From Maratus speciosus (Eukaryota > Arthropoda > Arachnida > Araneae > Salticidae), in assembly GCA_963932465.1 (NCBI GenBank), contig OZ010796.1, forward strand, positions 77,757,292-77,821,291: a DNA stretch of 64,000 nt. Direction: 5' to 3'. Positions 58,558-64,000 of the stretch are shown here, one piece after another. A program made the translations under genes and the position numbers. Positions within the stretch are counted from its first letter, which is position 1. Every line of letters starts with the position of its first letter. The notes below the pieces were generated by a model that saw nothing but the letters and a program-made list of their open reading frames with translations, ran no database searches and was not told the DNA's origin.

Positions 58558-60524
58558 CACGTGATTTTAGCAAAGCTTATTTTTCTATATGCCCTTCCAT
58601 TTTATGGTGTAGTACGTATGCGAATGGTCTGGCTGGCGGGAGACGTTGCGATTACCTGTAAGAGTAGGGGTTATACAGCTGAAAAAACCAGAGCTGCGGA
58701 GTCGGAGTCGGAGTCAGACCCATTTTTGAGCGAAAGAGTCGGAGTCGGATTTGTTAAAATTCCCATTTTACAAGCAAGAATGTGTTGTCGGAGTCGGAGT
58801 CAGGCCCATTTTTGAGCGAAAGAGTCGGAGTCGGAGTTGTCCATTTTCCCACTAACTCCGCAGCCCTGGAAAAAACTACGAAATTTCGTCATTTTAGCAT
58901 GACTTTTGTTTATAACATCTGTTTCTACTAACTATTCGTGATATTAATCTATTATTGCTACACGTTTCCAACTTTGTTAAGACCCTAACAAATCCCGATT
59001 TATAGATTTAAAAAAAAAAAGTCATCTTCTCGTCATTTTAGCAAGTTTGAAAATTGAAATATTTTACTCTTGGGCTACCATAGGCAACCTTTAATTAATT
59101 TGACAGACAGAAATTCGGTTGATAAGTTAATTCCAGACAGCTTTAAATCTGCCATCGAAAGCGCCTGTTAGAAGAGTGGTTTATAGGTTAAAAAAATATG
59201 TCATCTTCACTTCATTTTAGAAAGCCTGAAAATTATAACATATTACTCTTTTGCTGCCAGATTTAAAGTCATCTGGTATTAACGTAACAATCTGATTTCT
59301 GTCTAGTAAATTAACTATCGGTTGTCTGGTAGCCAAAGAGTAATATGTAACAATTTTCAAGTTTGTTAAAATGACGTGAAGGGGATATATTTTTTTAACC
59401 AATAAAACACTATCATATTCTTTCGCTGCCAGATTTAAAGCCGTCTGGCATTAAATTTCCCAAATTAATTATAGGTTTCTGGTAGCCAAAGAGTAATACA
59501 TTTCAATTTTCAAGCTTGCTAAAAGGACGTGAAGGGGACATGTTTTTTGTAACCTAAAAACCAGTCTTGTAACAGCCCCTTTCGCTGCCAGATTTATAGC
59601 CGTCTGGCATTTACTTATCAACTTAATTTCTGTCTGGAAAATTAATTACAGGATATCTGGTAGCCAAAGAATAATTAATATATTAACGTTTTCAAGCTTT
59701 CAAAAATGACGTGAAGAGGACATATTTTTTTAAACCTAAAAACCACTCTTGAAAGAGGCTCTTTCCCTGACTTATTTAAGGTCGCCATTAATTTATCAAC
59801 CGAATTTCTGTCTGGTAAATTAATTATATGTTATCTGATAGCCAAAGTGTGATATGTTACAATTTTCAAGTCTGCTAAAATGACGTGAAAGTGACCTTTT
59901 TTTAACCTTAACCCATAAACCACTCTGGTAACAGGCAGTTTCCTGCCATATTTAAAACCATTTGGCATTAACTTATTAACCGAATTTCTGTCTGGAAAAT
60001 TAATTATAGGGTGTCTGGTAGCCAAAGAATAATATGTTACAGTTTTCAAGTTTGCTGAAATGACGTGAAGATGACATATTTTTTTAACCTATAAACCATT
60101 CTTGTAACAGACAGTTTCGCTGCCAGATTTAAAGCTATCTGACATTATCTTATCAACCGAATTTCTGCCTGGAAAATTAATTATAGGTTGTCTGGTAGCC
60201 AAAGTGTAATATATTAAAATTTTCAAGCTTGTTAAAAGGACGTGAAGATGACCCTTTTCTTACTTACAAATCGAGATCTTGCAGGGTCTTAAAAACGTTG
60301 GAAACTTCTAGCAATAATGGATTAATATCATGAATAGTTAGTACAAACAGATGTTATAAAAAAAAGTCACGCTAAAATGACGTAATTTTGTAGTTTTTTC
60401 ATCTACATAACCCCTATACTCTCACAGGTAATCGCAACGTCTCCGCCAGCCAGACCGTCTGCATACGTACTACACCATAAACCGGAAGGGCATATAGAAA
60501 AATGAGCCTTGCTAAAATCACGTG
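58558..60524. mobile_element. Long inverted-repeat element with internal tandem units, 1.97 kb
   Basis: Ends are CACGTGATTTTAGCAAAGC and its near-inverse ending GCTAAAATCACGTG. Arms pair over several hundred bp (ATATGCCCTTCC, TGGTGTAGTACGTATGC, GGTCTGGCTGGCGG, AGACGTTGCGATTACCTGT, TATAACATCTGTTT). From about 59030 units of about 160-180 bp carry GCTGCCAGATTTAAAG, ACCGAATTTCTGTCTGG and GTCTGGTAGCCAAAGAGTAA. Roughly the first two units are inverted and the remaining five or six face the other way, with the turn near 59255. A hAT MITE is inserted at 58689. No target duplication is evident and no protein is encoded. Confidence 0.72.
58689..58868. mobile_element. hAT MITE with perfect 8-bp duplication and GGAGTC repeats
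   Basis: Left CAGAGCTGCGGAGT and right (reverse complement CAGGGCTGCGGAGT) are inverse. GAAAAAAC at 58681-58688 is repeated exactly at 58869-58876. The interior is a duplicated block with GGAGTCGGAGTCAG, CCCATTTTTGAGCGAAAGAG and TCGGAGTCGGA. hAT is indicated by CAGGG-type ends and 8-bp duplication. Confidence 0.9.
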
Positions 60525-60579
60525 ATTTTTTGACGTTGCTAGCTCTTAGATTAAATGTTTTTGCCGAATTTTCAGCACT

Positions 60580-60683
60580 TTACGACTTTTTTAGGGTTTC
60601 GTTCATCTCACAAAACCCTATTCGTCTCGCTCCTCTGTCTGTCCGTCTGTCCGTCACAGAGCCCGTTCTCAGAAACTATACAT
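60580..60683 (+). repeat. TCTG/TCCG leader ahead of the satellite
   Basis: AGGGTTTCGTTCATCTCACA, then AAACCCTATTCG, then TCTGTCTGTCCGTCTGTCCG, then TCACAG and GTTCTCAGAAACTATACATG. The same order (TCTG run, TCACAG, AACTAT) occurs at 40099-40150. It looks like the 5' part of a repeat element whose tandem part expanded into the satellite. Confidence 0.6.
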
Positions 60684-63600
60684 GTTGGAGACATGAAATT
60701 TTGGGTACTTATAGCTGAACACCTCACAACATACGACAAATCATAAAATTTTGAAAAAGTCGTACATTTAACCCTTTGGGCTCCCGCATGTGTATTTTAA
60801 ACAATTCTTTCTAAGTGAGCTCGTAATTATGTTGGAGACATGAAATTTTGGGTACTTATAGCTGAACACCTCACATCATACGACAAATGATAAAATTTTG
60901 AAAAAGTCGTACCTTTAACCCTTTGGGCTCCCGCATGTGTATTTTAAACAATTCTTTCTAAGTGAGCTCCTAAATAATTTGGAGGCGTGAAATTTTGCAC
61001 ACTTATAGCTGAACACCTCACATCAAATGACAAATCATAAAATTTTGAAAATGTCGTACGTTTAACCCTTTGGGGTCCCACATGTGCATTTTAAACAATT
61101 CTTTCTAAGTGAGCACCTAATTATGTTGGAGACATGAAATTTTGGTTACTTATAGTTGAACACCTCTCATCATACGACAAATGATAAAATTTTGAAAAAA
61201 GTCGTACATTTAACCCTTTGGGCTCCAGCATGTGTATTTTAAACAATTCTTTCTAAGTGAGCTCCTAATTAATTTGGAGGCGTGAAATTTTGCATACTTA
61301 TAGCTGAATACCTCACATCAAACGACAAATCATAAAATTTTGAAAATTTCGTAAGTTTAACCCCTTGGGGTCCCACATGTGCATTTTAAACAATTCTTTC
61401 TAAGTGAGCTCCTAATTATGTTGGAGACATGAAATTTTGGGTACTTATAGCTGAACACCTCACATCATACGACAAATGATAAAATTTAGAAAAAGTCGTA
61501 CATTTAACTCTTTGGGGTCCCACATGTGTATTTTAAACAATTCTTTCTAAGTGAGCCCCTAATTAGGTTGGAGGCGTGAAAAATTGCATACTTATAGCTG
61601 AACACCTCACATCAAACGAAAAATCATAAAATTTTGAAAAAGTCGTACATTTAACCCTTTGTGCTCCCACATGTACATTTTAAACAATTCTTTCTAAGTG
61701 AGCTCCTAATTAATTTGGAGGCGTGAAATTTTGCATACTTATAGCTGAATACCTCACATCACACGACAAATCATAAAATTTTGAAAATTTCGTAAGTTTA
61801 ACCCTTTGGGGTCCCACATGTGCATTTTAAACAATTCTTTCTAAGTGAGCCCCTAATTATGTTGGAGACATGAAATTTTGGGTACTTATAGCTGAACACC
61901 TCTCATCATACGACAAATGATAAAATTTTGAAAAAGTCGTACATTTAACCCTTTGGGCTCCCGCATGTGTATTTTAAACAATTCTTTCAAAGTGAGCTCC
62001 TAATTAATTTGGAGGAGTGAAATTTTGCATACTTATAGCTGAACACCTCACATCAAATGACAAACCATAAAATTTTGAAAATTTCGTAAGTTTAACCCTT
62101 TGGGGTCCCACATGTGCATTTTAAGCAATTCTTTCTAAGTGAGCCCCTAATTATGTTGGAGACATGAAATTTTGGGTACTTATAGATGAACACCTCACAT
62201 CATACGACAAATGATAAAATTTTGAAAAAGTCGTACATTTAACTCTTTGGGGTCCCACATGTGTATTTTAAACAATTCTTTCTAAGTGAGCTCCTAATTA
62301 CGTTGGAGACATGAAATTTTGGGTACTTATAGCTGAACACCTCACATCATACGACAAATGATAAAATTTTGAAAAAGTCGTACATTTGACTCTTTGGGGT
62401 CCCACATGTGTATTTTAAACAATTCTTTCTAAGTGAGCCCCTAATTAGGTTGGAGGCGTGAAAAATTGCATACTTATAGCTGAACACCTCACATCAAACG
62501 ACAAATCATAAAATTTTGAAAAGTCGTACATTTAACCCTTTGTGCTCCCACATGTGCATTTTAAACAATTCTTTCTAAGTGAGCTCCTAATTAATTTGGA
62601 GGCGTGAAATTTTGCATACTTATAGCTGAATACCTCACATCAAACGACAAATCATTAGATTTTGAAAATTTCGTAAGTTTAACCCTTTGGGGTCCCACAT
62701 GTGCATTTTAAACAATTCTTTCTAAGTGAGCCCCTAATTATGTTGGAGACATGAAATTCTGGTACTTATAGCTGAACACCTCTCATCATACGACAAATGA
62801 TAAAATTTTGAAAAAGTCGTACATTTAACCCTTTGTGCTCCCGCATGTGTATTTTAAACAATTCTTTCTAAGTGAGCTCCTAATTTATTTGGAGGCGTGA
62901 AATTTTGCATACTTATAGCTGAACACCTCACATCAAATGACAAACCATAAAATTTTGAAAATTTCGTAAGTTTAACCCTTTGGGGTCCCACATGTGCATT
63001 TTAAACAATTCTTTCTAAGTGAGCCCCTAATTATGTTGGAGACATGAAATTTTGGGTACTTATAGCTGAACACCTCACATCATACAACAAATGATAAAAT
63101 TTTGAAAAAGTCGTACATTCAACTCTTTGGGGTCCCACATGTGTATTTTAAACAATTCTTTCTAAGTGAGCCCCTAATTAGGTTGGAGGCGTGAAAAATT
63201 GCATACTTATAGCTGAACACCTCACATCAAACGACAAATCATAAAATTTTGAAAATTTCGTAAGTTTAACCCTTTGGGGTCCCACATGTGCATTTTAAAC
63301 AATTCTTTCTAAGTGAGCCCCTAATTATGTTGGAGACATGAAATTTTGGGTACTTATAGCTGAACACCTCTCATCATACGACAAATGATAAAATTTTGAA
63401 AAAGTCGTACATTTAACCCTTTGGGCTCCCGCATGTGTATTTTAAACAATTCTTTCTAAGTGAGCTCCTAATTAATTTGGAGGCGTGAAATTTTGCATAC
63501 TTATAGCTGAACACCTTACATCAAATAACAAACCATAAAATTTTGAAAATTTCGTAAGTTTAACCCTTTGGGGTCCCACATGTACATTTTAAACAATTCT

Positions 63601-64000
63601 TTCTAAGTGAGCCCCTAATTATGTTGGAGACATGAAATTTTGGGTACTTATAGCTGAACACCTCTCATCATACGACAAATGATAAAATTTTCAAAAAGTC
63701 GTACATTTAACCCTTTGGGCTCCCGCATGTGTATGTTACACAATTCTTTCTAAGTGAGCTCCTAATTAATTTGGAGGCGTGAAATTTTGCATACTTATAG
63801 CTGAACACCTCACATCAAATGACAAATCATAAAATTTTGAAAATTTCGTAAGTTTAACCATTTGGGGTCCCACATGTGCATTTTAAACAATTCTTTCTAA
63901 GTGAGCCCCTAATTATGTCGGAGACATGAAATTTTGGGTACTTATAGCTGAACACCTCTCATCATACGACAAATGATAAAATTTTCAAAAAGTCGTACAT
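60684..64000 (+). repeat. 147-bp satellite, about 22.5 monomers, continuing past the window
   Basis: Monomers begin TTGGAGACATGAAATTTTGG and contain TACTTATAGCTGAACACCTC, GACAAATGATAAAATTTTGA, AAAGTCGTACATTTAACCCT and CATGTGTATTTTAAACAATT. From the start at 60684 to the one at 63918 there are 22 periods in 3234 bp, exactly 147 bp on average. Two main types alternate: A (GACATGAAATTTTGGGTAC, AGTCGTACATTT, usually CCCGCATGTGTA) and B (GGCGTGAAATTTTGCATAC, TTTCGTAAGTTT, CCCACATGTGCA). A third type C (GGCGTGAAAAATTGCATAC) appears near 61571, 62453 and 63185. No coding frame. Confidence 0.95.

Noticed and set aside
61000..63900. Possible coding in the satellite monomers
   Set aside because: 147 is divisible by three, so frames can run on between monomers, but stops occur in each monomer in all frames checked by eye and no protein similarity is seen.

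Overview
The window is a gene-empty, AT-rich stretch of a eukaryotic nuclear genome, very probably an arthropod. The repeat content (Tc1 relic, hAT/ZMYM1-like relic, Helitron, Penelope GIY-YIG relic, many pogo-like and TTAA-flanked foldback elements) would fit an arachnid, but that is only a lean and nothing here proves it. No intact protein-coding gene, rRNA, tRNA or CRISPR array could be supported. The longest open frames are about 130 codons or less, and nearly all lie in palindromes, low-complexity runs or tandem repeats. The only recognisable protein-coding sequence is decayed transposon protein: a DUF4371/hAT-type transposase (1-1620), a Tc1-like transposase (1735-2645), a Penelope GIY-YIG domain (around 19060-19230) and a short C-terminal pogo/Tigger-like stretch (around 22950-23110).

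Layout. 0-3 kb: hAT relic interrupted by a foldback element with a 9-bp target duplication, then the Tc1 relic. 4.8-9.3 kb: two opposite-facing copies of one rolling-circle-like (Helentron-type) family, one inserted inside the other. 9.4-13.3 kb: a TA-flanked Tc1/mariner-type non-autonomous element and a pogo-like one, among degenerate CCCG repeats. 16-25 kb: TTAA-flanked foldback elements, a Penelope relic arranged head to head, and a pogo element with flanking duplications. 25.9-27 kb: an inverted fragment of the element seen whole at 49.7-51.4 kb. 28-38 kb: a tandem array of about 145-bp units split by a Helitron, which is itself split by a TA-flanked element holding a pogo-like element. 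39.6-45.8 kb: a 6.2-kb element with about 190-bp terminal inverted repeats. 46-58.5 kb: scattered MITEs (mariner-, hAT-, TTAA- and CACTG-type), the 49.7-kb tandem-repeat element and a degenerate minisatellite. 58.5-60.5 kb: a long inverted-repeat element with an internal array and a hAT MITE. 60.7 kb to the window end: a 147-bp satellite whose far edge lies outside the window.

The most interesting signal is a shared grammar. Several unrelated-looking repeat families place a short TCTG, TCTA or TA microsatellite before a similar phrase of about 45 nt (roughly TAACTC..GAACTA..ACCGATT..ATGAAATTTGG). That phrase then heads tandem units of about 145-330 bp. Two of these unit lengths (about 145 and exactly 147 on average) match nucleosome-core size. 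Comparisons were made by eye; no alignment or database search was run.
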